Below are positions 23,425 to 36,029 of a stretch of 64,000 nucleotides of DNA, piece after piece. A program made the translations under genes and the position numbers. Under the pieces are notes generated by a model. The model made no database searches. It saw nothing but the letters and a program-made list of their open reading frames with translations, and had not been told where the DNA came from. Numbering within the stretch: the stretch's first letter is position 1; each line of letters begins with the position of its first letter. The stretch is from Brasenia schreberi (taxonomy: Eukaryota > Streptophyta > Magnoliopsida > Nymphaeales > Cabombaceae). The stretch covers positions 2,492,501-2,556,500 of the forward strand of contig JAYKKT010000046.1 of assembly GCA_036023115.1 (NCBI GenBank), given 5' to 3'.

Positions 23425-23969
23425 GGGGTGTTCAAGGAACCGCTGGAATCGAACTAAACTGCTAGAGTCCAACCCAACCGTTCGGTTCTTGATGTCGACC
23501 AATTTGGTTCGATTCAGTTCTAACAGGAAATGTAATTGACGGTTTCGGTTCATACTTAAAAGTAAACTATGAAAACCGAAATGAAGCGAATGGAAAAACT
23601 TTTGAGGAAGAAAAGTTTTTAATATCGTATTGAAAATAAAATAGAATTGTAAGGGTTTGAAGAAACATACCTTTTTCGACCTTTTAAAGTATTTTAAGTA
23701 TCATATTAATATCTAATACATGGTCATTAGCGATATTAATCACATGATATTAAACTAAAATCTTTTTGAAAATGTTGTTGCTTACAATAGTCTTTCACGA
23801 AACCTTAAATAAAAAGAACCGTGATTTAGAGGTGAACTAAATCAGAGCCATCAGTTTGGCTTTAACTATGACACAGTTTGGTTCGGTTCTCAAAATATCA
23901 AAAACAAAAAATAATAATATTGTTCAAATTGGAGATTAGAACGAACCAAACCAAACCGCAAACACCCCT
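23425..23969. mobile_element. hAT-like MITE candidate
   Basis: The ends are AGGGGTGTTC on the left and, on the other strand, AGGGGTGTTTG on the right. TTATAAG-like sequence lies just outside both ends, a possible imperfect target duplication. The interior is rich in GGTTCGGTT/AACCGAACC motifs and has no coding capacity. Similar motifs appear at 63.0-63.5 kb. Confidence 0.5.
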
Positions 23970-24362
23970 TATAAGAGAGAAGTCTTAAATAGTTCAATTT
24001 TCTTCTTCTAAGTTGTACCTCACGCTAACTGAACCGGGTGGTGAGACTTAGTTGCACCCTGCGGGACTAAAGCTCGAGAGAGTAATGTTACGAATCTTGA
24101 CCCCAACAGGAGACTGTCACACAGGGCTGGTAAGCAGGCCAAACAAACCAGACAGGTTTTGTTCGCGGCTCTTTCATCATCCCAAAATCGTGTTTATATA
24201 ATAAAGTTAACCCGACCAATTGATGATCAATTTTATTCAAAACTCTACAAGAAACTGGAGAAAAAACATAGTTGGTTAAAATTTGTAATTAGAAACTTAA
24301 AAACTTTACTTAAAATCATTCTTAAAGTTCTTTCAGTTTTCTCAAACAAGCCAATGGTTCCT

Positions 24363-24559
<197 letters not shown>

Positions 24560-24928
24560 ATCTCCATCCATACTTAAATCTTGTCAAACATCTTATTTGA
24601 TCCACGTGATCAACAATAGAGATATGAATAAAAAACAACTTTGTACTTTCTTACTCGCATTTAATGTATAATTACACGTTCATATTCAAATCTCTACATA
24701 GTGGAGATGTTTGATACCACTATCTCTATATTATATATATAGAGAGAGTAGGTGGAAAACGCAAACCATTTGTATGAAAACTCTATTTATACCATTATCA
24801 ATAATTCGATTGAGGGATATAAATGACTAAAATTTAAAAACAAAATGTGAAATGTATATTTGGAAGTAATTAAGCACCCTTTAAAAGTACATGCATTTTT
24901 TTACTTTTTGTTTTTTTAATTTTAACTA

Positions 24929-27900
24929 ACTCCGCCCATGTAAGGGATCACCCTTGCATTGTCGGTCCCAAGTTCGGATAAAAGAGGTGTGTTAGGCTTA
25001 CAACAATCGTAAAACTTTGTCAGATTTTTATACCATAAATTACATAAATTATGAGTATTGCTTTAGGGCGTCTCCACCTAGCGACGCACTGTAGAGTCCG
25101 AATGTAGTGATTAGTAAGTAAGGGTCATTACATTTTCGTTCAAATGTAGTGAATCAATTGCATAGAGGGTTCCCACATCATAGACGGGTGTGGGTAAAGA
25201 AGTTAGTCTCGCTAAACTGCCACCCGAATGTAGTGAATAATTTACAAAGAGGGTCTCCGCATTTTCAATATGGACAGATGTGAGGGGTAAGGAAGTTAGT
25301 CATCGATAATAAGATTCGTATTGGTTCTTCGAATATCGGAACATTATCCGGTAAGTTAATGGAGGTGATATATGCTATGATTCGGAGAAAGATTCATATT
25401 CTATGTTTACAGGAGACAAAGTGGGTTGGAGAAAAAGCAAAGAAGATAGATGATATAAGTTTTAAATTATGATACTCAAGTAAGGAAAATGCTCGAAACA
25501 AAGTTAGTATTATCATAAATAAAGATTTAAATGATAGTGTAGTAGACATACAACGATATGGTGACCGAATCATGACTTTGAAATTAGTTTTAAGAGCAAA
25601 GGTTTTGAATATAGTTTATGCTTATACACCCCAAATAGAACTAGAAGATAGTATAAAGACAACTTTTTAGGAAGAGTTATATAAGGTGATTCAAAGGATT
25701 CCACAAAGGGAGATGATTTGTTTAGGAATAGACTTAAATGGACATGTCGGTAAAGATGCATTACAATATCAACGTATTCATGAACACTTTGGTTTTGGGG
25801 ATATAAATGAGAAAGGTAGGAAGATTTTAAATTTTGCTATAGCATTTGATCTCTTTATAGTCAATACAATCTTCAAAAAATGAGATGAACATTTAATTAC
25901 TTATAAGAGTGACTTGTCACAAACATAAATTGATTATTTTATTTGTAGAAAAAAGATAGAGCGTGTTGTAAAGATTGCAAGGTAATTGCAAGTACAAGCT
26001 TAATCACCCAACATTGACTTTTAATTATGGATTTATAAATAAAAAAATGAACAAAGAAGAAAAGAGTGCAACAAGCTATTCAAAGTAAATGGTGGAACCT
26101 CAAAAGCGTGAAAGCAGATATATTCAAACAGAAAGTCCTTTAAGGAAATGCTTCGAATTATGTTGGTACACCTTGTTATATGTGGAACAATATGACTATA
26201 CATATTAGGAAAGTGACGAAAGATGTATTAGGTGTATCTAAGGGAGGTGTACTGGCACAAAAAAGAAGTTTGGTGATGGAGTAAAGCAGTGTAAAATAAA
26301 ATCAAGGCAAAGGGGGCATGTTACAAATTAAATTATGCTAAGAAAACTAGTGAAACTTTAGAGGTTTATAATAAATCAAAGAAGAAAGTGAAAAAGGCCG
26401 TGAGTGAAGCAAAAACTAAAATTTAGGAGGATTTATATAAAAAACTCAACTCAAAAGAGGATGAACGAGATATTTTTATGATAGCTAGGGCTAGAGATAA
26501 GAAAACTAAATATCTAAATTATGTTAGATACATCAAAGACAAGGATGAACAAATTATAGTGGCAAATAATGATATAATAAATATATGAAAAAACTATTTT
26601 TATAAGCTTTTTAATAAAAATAAAGATGTTATTATTAGCTTAGAAGAGTTAGCCAAATAAAAAAGTATATAAACCACAATTTCTACCAACGTATTCAAAA
26701 TAATGAATTCAAAGAGGCTCTTAAACATATCAAGGGTGATAAATCTGTAGGACTAGACTATTCCTATAGAAGTTTGAAAAATACTAAGAGAAATAGAAAT
26801 CACTTGACTTAAAAGACTATTTAATGAAATATTGAGAAACCAAAAGATACCCGAGGAGTGGAGAGCGAGTATACTTATACCCATATACAAGAACAAGGGA
26901 GACATTTAGAATTGTGTGAATTATCGATGTATAAATTTAATGAGTCATACTATGAAATTATGGGAAAGAATTATCGAACGTAAGTTAAGACAAATATAAA
27001 ATACAACAGGGAACCAATTTGGATTCATGTAAGGCAGATCTATTGTTGAAGCGATTCATCTTTTGAGATAACTTATGGAACAGTTTAGAGCAAAAAAGAA
27101 AGACCTTCACATGATATTTATTTATCTAGAAAATGTTTACGATAGGGTACCGATGGAGGTTCTTTTAAGAACCTTAGGAAAAAGAGGTATCTCATTAACA
27201 TACATTAACCTTATAAGAGACATGTACGATGGTGCAAAAACATGTGTGAGGACTCATGAAAGAATCACAAACTTTTTTGAAGTTAATATTGGGTTACATC
27301 AAAGATCAATTTTAAGTCCATACTTATTTATAATGGTGATTGATGGGTTAACAAAACATATTTAAGATAAAGTACCTTGGTGTATGTTATTTGCAGATGA
27401 CATTGTGTTAGTGGAGGAGTCTAAGAAAAAAGTTAATGGAAAATCGGAACTATGGAGAGAAACATTACAAAACAAAGGCCTTTGACTTAGTAGAACAACG
27501 ACAAAATATATGGAATGTAAGTTTGATCATTTTGTTTCTTCAAAAGACATAGAAATTAAAATTGGCACACACTGCATCCCCAAAAGGAAAGTTTTAAATA
27601 CCTAGGGTCAATTTTTCAGAGTGATGGAAGAATGAATGGAGATGTTACATATAGAATTAATGTTGGTTGGTTAAAATAGAGAGGAGGATCAGGTATTCTT
27701 TGTGATAAGAAGATATCATTAAAGTTATAAGGTAAATATTATAGAGCAACAATTAGACCAATCATGTTTTATGGTTCTGAGTGTTGGTTAGTTAACCATA
27801 AACATGTACAAAAGATGTCTCTGACAGAAATGAAGATGTTGAGATGGATGAGTGGTTATACAAGAAAAGACCGTATACATAATGAGGTTATTAGAAACAA

Positions 27901-28185
27901 ATTAGGATTGACACCAATCGTTGATAAAATGAGAGAATATCATTTAAGATGGTTTGAATATATAGAAAGAAGATCAAAAGAAGAACATATGAAAAACTAA
28001 ATTTGGAAAGTATTAAAAGAGGTAGAGGACGACCACAAAAGTGTTAAAAAGAAACAATAAAGAATGATCTAGCTTATTGTGAGTTAACTGCTAACATGAC
28101 ACATGATAGGGCTATGTGTAAATAAAGAATCCATGTAGCCAACCCCGTCTAGTATGGGAAAAGGCTTAATTGTTGTTGTTGTTGC
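24929..28185 (+). mobile_element. Full-length RTE-type LINE, inactivated
   Basis: A 17-bp perfect target-site duplication (24912-24928 and 28186-28202) bounds 3257 bases. The 5' UTR head (~24929-25300) is followed by an apurinic endonuclease domain (25300-25890; HILCLQETKWVGEK, then LGIDLNGHVG). A reverse transcriptase follows (~26700-27500; GFM*GRSIVEAIHL with an internal stop, FADDIVL catalytic box near 27390). The C-terminal region (27760-28000) carries SECWLVNHKHVQKM and HTRKDRIHNEV-like motifs. The 3' end is (TTG)n with no poly-A. Endonuclease-RT order, lack of RNase H and a microsatellite tail fit the RTE/BovB-like clade. Many stops and shifts make it inactive. Confidence 0.93.
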
Positions 28186-28285
28186 TTTTTTAATTTTAAC
28201 TATTTGATCGAATGATTGAGATTAATTTGGATGAAGTTTAAATATGAGTGGTATTCATCCGTTTAAATATGAGTGGTATTCATCC

Positions 28286-28290
28286 TCCAA

Positions 28291-28372
<82 letters not shown>
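28286..28372 (+). repeat. (CT)n and (TA)n microsatellite
   Basis: A CT run grades into about 30 TA units. The string GAGTGGTATTCATCC is duplicated just before it (28246-28283). Confidence 0.95.
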
Positions 28373-28375
<3 letters not shown>

Positions 28376-29290
28376 AAGAAGCCGAGATACCGGTCATGCA
28401 AGCTTTACAAGCAGTTCGTGTTCATTTACCAGCCCTATTCTCCCAATGAGAGTGCGCATCGAGTTTGAAACTCTAGACCGCTTGTGTGGCAGACAAGGCC
28501 CTTCCCAATACACTATAGTCCTAAACTATTACAAATGGAAACACTGAAAGATTAAGTTTGGTTACCAGGTTTAATCAATCTGGTTCGAGTCGGTTTGATG
28601 GCCAAAACACAAACTCATACCATTATAGATCCTTAGTTTGAGCTAGGGTCCGCTTAAATCACATCGAGCACAAGCTTGACTAGATATCTTTACTGAGCTG
28701 AATTGGGAGCTTGATCTTTGCTTTAAGCTTTAATTTAGGTAAAAATTCATAGTTAAAGTGTTGTCTCGTCATCAACATCTATCATTTTTGCACACTTGTG
28801 GTCTAACTTTCCTATTTATTCGATAGATTTCGGGCTCGATCGGGGTTGGATAACCTTGAACTTGAAGGTGAAGAGTTCGATAGCGAAAGTATACACATTA
28901 GGTAAAGAATTTACTTTACTCCACCATGTCAACAAAAAAACATTTGTACAGCGTCGGGATTGATCTCGTGTCGCGGTATTCCAACTGCCCCTCGCGTCGT
29001 GTCCCCTTGACGCATTAGTGCAAACCAGGAAACATGCAAAGTAGCCATACCTCATGTCCATTGGCGTGTCTAGGTGAAGCCAATCTCCACCTCCAAGTGG
29101 AACCCATTTCGCTGGACCACCGCTAGTCCACCGTCTAACTCTCCGGCCCTCGGCCATCACCTTCCGTTCAGTCTAAGCAGACCCCCATCGTCTCAACCAA
29201 TTAGTTAGATCAATAAATGCTCGTATTGGTAGGTGGGTTAACAACTAAAATTAGTATGTATCATCATAAACCGCATTGGCCCATGCATCT
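28373..29290. other. Intergenic DNA upstream of the DHQ-SDH pseudogene
   Basis: A more GC-rich block at 28950-29170 carries a - strand open frame of 114 codons (28816-29160) with no recognisable motif. I do not call it a gene. Confidence 0.4.
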
Positions 29291-29412
29291 GTCGATCACT
29301 ATATTTTCTCATTTTCTGTTCTATTTCAAACACCACATTCTCAAAACAAGGATTAAATAATACCTTCTATTACAAAATTTGTTGCTGGCTTTTCTGCAAG
29401 CAATTTGTGTGT

Positions 29413-29422
29413 ATATATAGGT
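29413..29422 (+). promoter_or_regulatory. TATA-box-like element before DHQ-SDH
   Basis: TATATATAGG lies about 85 bases before the ATG at 29502, a plausible core promoter position. Confidence 0.4.
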
Positions 29423-29501
29423 GTCCCTTCTACTTGAGATCACTACAGCCTCCTTTGTTGAAGCTAGTGTAAGATAGTTTTTGCTCTTGTCGAGGAGAAA
29501 G

Positions 29502-32500
29502 ATGGCTCTGCTGTGTGTTCCTCTGGTGGCATCGTCGGTAGACCAGATCCTGCTTGATGCAGACAAGGCCAAGGCCAGTGGTGCAGATGTTGTGGAGTTG
29601 AGGCTGGACCATATAAAAAATTTTCAGCCTCGCCAGGACCTGGGAGTGCTTTTGAGAGAAAAGAAGCTGCCCACAATAGTCACATACAGGTAGAGTCTAT
29701 GAATCAAATCTCACATTTGGTTTGCTTTAGAAGTTACTTAAATTGCTATCTGTTCTTTCAATTATATTCCAAAAAGTTTTTTTTTTTACTTATCTAGTAT
29801 CTTAAAGTATCACAAATCATGTACCTTGAAGACTGGCAATTGTTAAATTGTTAAGCCTATTGCATAAACAGTAAGAATACTTGAACCAACACTGCACTAC
29901 ATACATACATATACGTATTTATGTATATGTATGCGTATACATGCATATATATATACATACACATATATACACATGGTACAATGAGTAAGATCTCCACACA
30001 TCTATTTCGGTCCTGAGATCCTTTTTGATGATTGAGACAGTGCGTAGCCAAGTCTACAACCAAGAACTATTCCTGCACAAATACAAAATTTCTTTTTTGA
30101 CATAACCTGAATCGGTTGAGTACCATTGTTTTCGTAAGAATCGAGTTTTCCTCTTTTGACAATGGCTTTGATTAAAAAACGAAAGACTGATGCAGGTATA
30201 CATTGCTTAGAGTTTCCTTTTCCACGTTTATATATTATGAATACAGTAGTAAACATATGAAGAAGTAAAAGTCAGTAAATGCAAAAGAAAAGAAAAGATG
30301 CAACCAAATAGATGCCTTGAGTGCAGCCGCAGTTTTCCTTATGCTATGTTATCTTCCATATAAATCCTTGACATTCTGTTATTATATCTGATCTTAATTC
30401 TGTTTCACCCGTTTGTTTTTCCAATGACCAACTTCCTTTCTCTTCCAGGCCAAAATGAGAAGGTGGCCAAGTCGAAGTTGATGAGCAAAAACGATTGGGT
30501 GCACTTCGAATTGCTGTCGAGCTAGGATCTGATTACGTTGATGTGGAGCTTAAGGTCATTCCTTCGACTAGTGAAATACATTTGCCTGATAACAGAACCT
30601 ATTATCTGGAAAAGACTCACTGCTCTTTGTTTGTACAAGGCACATCATCCTTATTACAGATCATTGAATGATTAATGAAACAAATCCATGAGAAGGATGC
30701 TTCATTTAGTATTTTTAGCTTTTCCTCCCAACCTTCATCTTGTATGCATCTACGGTTTGTTATAACACATACAAGAACTCTAATCTAGGTAAGGTTAAGA
30801 TAAAATATCTTAGTTTTTGTGATATTTTCCCCTTATTTTGCAGGTAGCTGAAGACTTCATAAAGTCTATATCATCAAAGAAGCCTGAGAAGCTAAAGGTC
30901 ATTGTTTCATCCCATAACTACGAGAATACTCCCTCGGTTGAGGAGCTGTCCAACTTAGTTGCAAAAATCCAATCCACTGGTGCAGACATAGTCAAGATTG
31001 CAACAACTGCAAAAGATATTACATATGCGTCGCGCATGTTCCAAGTGGTGCCCCATTGCCAGGTGAAACTTCTTGCCCATTCTTGTCTGCGATATTAGTT
31101 CTCTTTCTGGACAAAGCTGAAGAAAAAACTTGCTTTCATAAGGTGCTCTATGTCATTGATCCACATTGATCTTTTGTAACTACAATAGATTAGACTGGTT
31201 AAGCTTTATAGCCCTTGCTTTAGCATATGGTGCTCTATGCCCACTGGTTCACATTGAATTTTCTAACTACATTAAATTACTCTTTAGCAATTATATATCT
31301 TCTGTACTTAGCAGACCAAGTTATCAAACTCGTAGAAAGCTAATGTTTTCTTCCTCCTTTTCAAAAACTGCTAAATTTGGGGAAGGGTTATATAATCTGT
31401 ATATGTTTCATGGGAAGGTTCTTACCATCATTTCAACAACTTGATTAATTTTAACATTTTTGTGAACATGACAATGAAGCTTCTTTTATCTTTTAATGTG
31501 AGATTCATTTTCAGGTTCCAATTATAGGACTGGTTATGGGCGATAGGGGTGTGATCTCGAGAATTCTTGCCTCAAAATTTGGTGGGTACCTCACTTTTGC
31601 AGCCCTTGAAGCTGGAAAAGAATCTGCTGATGGCCAACCACCAATTAAAGATATGCTGGAAGCATACAATTTTAGGCAGGTTGGGAGGGAAACCCAGATA
31701 TTTGGGATCATTGGAAAGCCTGTCTATCACAGCAAAGGGCCAGTACTTTATAACAAAGCATTCAGTTCTGTTGGGCTTGATGCAGTTTATGTGCACTAGG
31801 TTGATGACCTCCCGAAATTTGTTGATGTATACTCATCACCAGATTTCGCTGGCTTCAGGTCCGTGCATTTTCATATGTTTTAGTTGTAATCGCGAGTTTT
31901 ACATGTTCTTAACAACTATGGGAATTAGTTGTGGCAACGATCCATTGCACAGAGTCCGTCGAAAGAGATGAATCAGATTTTAATCTGTTCTAGTGCGTTT
32001 ACTTATTTTCCCTTCCAACATACCTTAGATTAAATTTGGATGCAGTTGCACTATCCCACACAAGGAGATTATGTGTGAATGCTGTGATGAAGTTGATCCT
32101 GTTGCCAAGGTAATTAAGAGAAATTCCACCTTGAGCTCAAGGAAATTACTGTCTTCCATTTTTGGCATGTGAAATCACACTCTTCATTCTCACTGCATTC
32201 TTTGATCTTGATTCCTAGTCTATTGGAGCTGTAAATGCAATTATTCGACGTAATGGGAAGTTGTTTGGATACAACACTGATTATATTGGTGCCATCTCTG
32301 CCATTGAAGATGCATTAAGAGGTATTGAACTTGTCAAGATCGGTGCCAGCAAATGATACCTGTATTTTTCTTTATAAACAATAGCTGCATTTCCTAACAA
32401 GATATACATATACTGCCACTCTAACAGCTGCAAATATTCATGGTAATGTTCCTGGTGGTTCACCCCTTTCTGTAAAACTATTTGTTGTCATCGGAGCCGG

Positions 32501-33580
32501 AGGAGCTGGGAAGTCACTTGCCTATGGCGCTAAAGAGAAGGGAGCCAGGGTGGTTGTTGCCAATCGTGACTATTGTAAGGATTCTCTTCCATTTTACAAT
32601 TGCTTAGGGATTGTCATATAATTCAGGATATACTCTTAGTTGATTAAAACCAGGTTTATGAGCTAGTATTATGCATGTCCCAGATTTTTCTCCAAATTAT
32701 ATATATCATATGCAACTTAAAACAGCAGTTTCTCTTTATGGCCACATTCTCCAATGCACACATAGATCCATCATACGTGGACAATCAAATCTTAGATTGA
32801 TGTTTAGTCAGCCATTCTTCTGCTAAATGAAATTTGCAAACGCTTATTATTAAATTCTAACTATTTTTGCTTGTTATTGTCAAGAACGAGCCAAAGCGCT
32901 TGCTGAAGCTATTAACAGCCAGGTAATTCCACTGTCCGAGCTAGAACATTTCCATCCTGAGGAGGGGATGATCCTCGCAAACACAACACCTGTAGGAATG
33001 CAGCCAAAGACTGGTGTCTCACCAATTCCAAAGGTATGCCACCTCTTCTAGTAAAAGCCAACCCATTTTTTAATTCATCTGCATCTGATTTATATGATCC
33101 CGATTCATTTACAGTTCACTCACCAATGTCTTCAATGAAATTTTTGGCGTTAGTATAAATGTGGCCTCTATATCTGCCTTATTTGAACTACCCACTTCAG
33201 TTTATTTCGCTTCAAACTTGTATATCAGCAATCCACAAAGAACATAAAAGGTAACATGTTTATGCATGTTGCAGCATGCTCTAAAACACTATGCACTGGT
33301 GTTTGATGCAATTTACACCCCTATCGATACCCGACTGTTGACCGAGGCAAAGGATGCCGGAGCTGTTCCTGTTAGTGGTGTGGAGATGTTCCTCAGACAA
33401 GCAAAGGGACAGTATGAACTCTATACTGATGGCTCTCCTGGTAATTCATCAGTCATCCTTCGTTTAGCTTCTTTCTTATTGTTGAAATTCTGTTTCTGAT
33501 TATGTGATAACAATGCCTTTCTATTGGTTGGTGCAGCACCTGTCGACGTTATGCGGGAAGCTGTACTGAGCAAGAAGTAG
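29502..33580 (+). pseudogene. Bifunctional 3-dehydroquinate dehydratase/shikimate dehydrogenase, three nonsense codons
   Basis: In plants this plastid enzyme performs steps three and four of the shikimate pathway. Ten exons: 29502-29689, 30449-30554, 30844-31062, 31515-31858, 32046-32109, 32219-32321, 32428-32574, 32885-33033, 33275-33440, 33537-33580. Every junction is GT/AG and in phase, giving 510 codons with the terminal stop. Dehydratase motifs: ASGADVVELRLDHI, VSSHNYENTPS. Dehydrogenase motifs: CTIPHKE (catalytic Lys), NTDYIGA, VIGAGGAGK (NADP-binding loop), ANTTPVGMQP. Stops: codon 66 (TGA, 30456, where Trp is expected), codon 266 (TAG, 31797) and codon 391 (T|AA across the intron 7 junction). 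The usual SHSKSP reads YHSKGP. No N-terminal transit peptide is seen. Family is certain. Pseudogene status rests on the stops. Confidence 0.92.
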
Positions 33581-33994
33581 AAGAAAAGCTAGCCTTCACA
33601 TTCATACGTATTATCCTCCGTTGCCTGTATTTTTTTCTTTGATAAGATTTCCATGTGGAACTCTTCCTTGCTCCATCGATCTGGATTTTCGCAAGGATTC
33701 TTTCTTCTGGTCAAGTGTTAATCTGGTTGAGTTAATTATAATTATGATCTGAGGTTGAAATTAGACTAATTCATAATGTGGCAGTCGAACAAAGATTGAG
33801 CCTCTTGGAAGAGTAGGTACGAATTCAAGGATCATATCAAAGTTGTCAAGATCATGCATCCTACCTAAGATCATCAAGGCAAAGGATAATGATTATGGTT
33901 TTTAGCAATCAATGGTCGAATTGTGGAAGGGTATATTTGTTCTGACAGATATTTCACACGATGCAAACTTTGAGAGAGGCGCACATAGAGAATG
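33581..33994. other. 3' flank of DHQ-SDH, no gene recognised
   Basis: Likely the former 3' UTR and downstream spacer. Confidence 0.5.
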
Positions 33995-34216
33995 TGGTGT
34001 ATGCAAACCACGTTGTATACAAACTAATACAAACTACTGTTGACCGTTAGATAAGAGAGGAGGATGGTTTAGATTAAAAACAAAAAGTAAAATACAATCA
34101 AATAAATCATTTAAAATGCAATTTTATTTCTTTTTAAACCTGAGCCATCCATCTATCTTGATCTGACGGTCAAGAGTCGTATGTTGCTTTGCATACAAAG
34201 TGGTTTGTATATACCA
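33995..34216. mobile_element. MITE with ~75-bp imperfect terminal inverted repeats
   Basis: The left arm (TGGTGTATGCAAACCACGTT...) and the right arm read on the other strand (TGGTATATACAAACCACTTT...) align for about 75 bases through the shared core TTGACCGT. The AT-rich centre is about 60 bases and noncoding. The RNA would fold into a long hairpin. Target duplication is not clear, so the superfamily is open. Confidence 0.8.
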
Positions 34217-34294
34217 ACTTCACCACACCCAAGTATATATTCGCGCACAGGTTAGTCAGCTTCTAACACAGTTATATATGCAAATTGCTCAAGA

Positions 34295-34754
34295 TGTCAC
34301 GGGTAAATCGTCGCCAGGCGCGCCGGGGTGTGCTTATGGGCTCTCTCTGGACAGCAAGCCTTAGCGGATTTCACTTTGGTGTTGGAGTTTGGCCACCGTC
34401 TCCCAAAATAGTGCGTGAGAGTCCCTCCCCCGAGTGTCAAGTGTGCCGACGCCTTGGCACTCAGAGACTTACTCACTCAAAACGGAAAAGGCAAAGAGGC
34501 AATGTGTTTGAAAATCCTTGAAAATGTTGAAGACAATGCATGCAAAGGCACCCGTTCGACTCACCTCACTTAGCTTTAAAATCACTTAAGAGATAGGCAC
34601 TTACGCACGAAAACCATCTTGAAAACGTAACGTCTATTGATAGCGGAAAAGGAGCGCATGACCCCAGCGTGCATACATGGGTTTATTCGGCATTCTTCCC
34701 TCATAGAGGGTTTTAACTAAAAGCAAAAATGCCAACAAACAATTCACCGTTACA
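34295..34754 (-). repeat. 3' LTR of element L2
   Basis: 460 bases with TG/CA ends. Contains the CCTTAGCGGATTTCAC segment shared with L1 in reverse complement. Confidence 0.8.
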
Positions 34755-35334
34755 TTCTCCCCCACCCAAATCCGTTGTCGTCCTCGGCACTTCCCATGGC
34801 ACAACCCTTTTGATTTGCTTAATCTCACCGAGGCATCCTTCATCCCTGTTGTCGGTACCCTATCTGTTTGGGCTTGCGGATGGTCCTTCCAACCCGTGAG
34901 ATACTACAATTCATGCTTGAGAGTATGCCGGCTACTGTGTGATGACGCCTTACATGCAACCGCAACGTCTCCCTTCTTTCGCTACTAAATCATGCCTGAC
35001 ATGTTCAGAATCTACATGACGCCCCCCCGTCTGTTTGAGGCAATCGGGACACTAATGGCGGCCTGAGTACTCCTCGCTTGTCATGAGAAAGCTTTGCTTT
35101 GGCACTGCCCATCAAAATCTTAGGGTCGAGAGCAACTTGATTTGTTTGTTTGGCACAAAAGTGCGCGGTCTTTGTGGCAACCGACGAACCTTGACATGGT
35201 GAGCCACATGAGTCTTGCCCCATCGGCCACCTACTTACCTTGGAACCGAACGCAGTGTATCGTGCTGGTTTGAAAAGGGTCCTTGCGGCATTGGAGACCC
35301 GCCTCGAACTGACGTCGCTGGATTGGAACATGGT

Positions 35335-35664
35335 CCCTCCCTCGAGTGAAGTGTGCCGACGCCTTGGCACTCAGAAACTCACTCACTCAAAACGCCAAAG
35401 GCAAAGAGGCAATATGTTTGAAAATCTTTGAAAACGTTGAAGGCAATGCATGCAAAGGCACCCGTTCGACTCACCCCACTTAGCTTGAAAATCACTTAAG
35501 AGATAGGCACTTGACGCACGAAAATCATCTTGAAAACGTAACGTCTATTAATAGCGGAAAAGGAGCACACGACCCCAATGTGCATACATGGGTTTATTCG
35601 GGAGTCTTTCCTCACAGAGAGTTTTAACTAGAAGCAAAAATGACAACAAACAATTCATCGAGCT
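35335..35664 (-). repeat. Truncated 5' LTR of element L2
   Basis: Direct repeat of about 34423-34746 with scattered differences. The outermost bases do not match the other LTR end, suggesting rearrangement. Confidence 0.75.
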
Positions 35665-36029
35665 TAACTTTTGAAACGGATTATCAAAACTTTATGGATC
35701 AGCTTGCACATGGGTTCTCAAAACTTTGTGGTGATCTAGTCCTCTTATTCTTCGTTAACTCTTTAAAATATTGATGATAATGGTTGCAAAACTTTTTCGG
35801 ACATCGATGGAGGCTTTCGTGTATGGGGCTGTAAAATCAAGGAGATTATTCTTTGGCCTCAAAGATAAAACGGATCCCATACTATCGGAATTCCGCCATT
35901 GTTGGCGTGGAATCTTGAAATCATGATGTCGATAAACTGCTCGACGGAATACGTCAACCAAATTTGCACTTCTGAACTTCTAGGATCGTTGGCCTATCTC
36001 AATCTGGAATGACCGACAGCGCATGCTAA
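35665..36029. other. Junction between element L2 and the PPR remnant
   Basis: Where the N-terminal part of the PPR gene would be expected there is unrelated sequence, with a stop in frame just before the first PPR codons (TAA near 36027). Confidence 0.5.

Larger units (their letters stand above)
34295..35664 (-). mobile_element. Damaged non-autonomous LTR retrotransposon, relative of element L1 (element L2)
   Basis: The left LTR (34295-34754, TGTCAC...TTACA) abuts TTCTCCCCCACCC at 34755-34767. That is the same polypurine tract as L1 on the opposite strand, so the element faces left. The second LTR (~35335-35664) matches only part of the first: it lacks ~130 bases at its 3' side and its outer terminus is changed. 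No primer-binding site is seen, and the interior is only ~570 bases. L1 and L2 LTRs share a string like TCCGCTAAGGCTT and the terminal CGTGACA, so they are one lineage. The interior - strand frame (35005-35370) matches nothing I know. Confidence 0.78.

Noticed and set aside
28816..29160. 114-codon frame in a GC-richer block
   Set aside because: No motif, no splice context, no neighbouring exon.
35005..35370. 121-codon frame inside LTR element L2
   Set aside because: In the element's sense but crosses from interior into LTR and shows no known domain.
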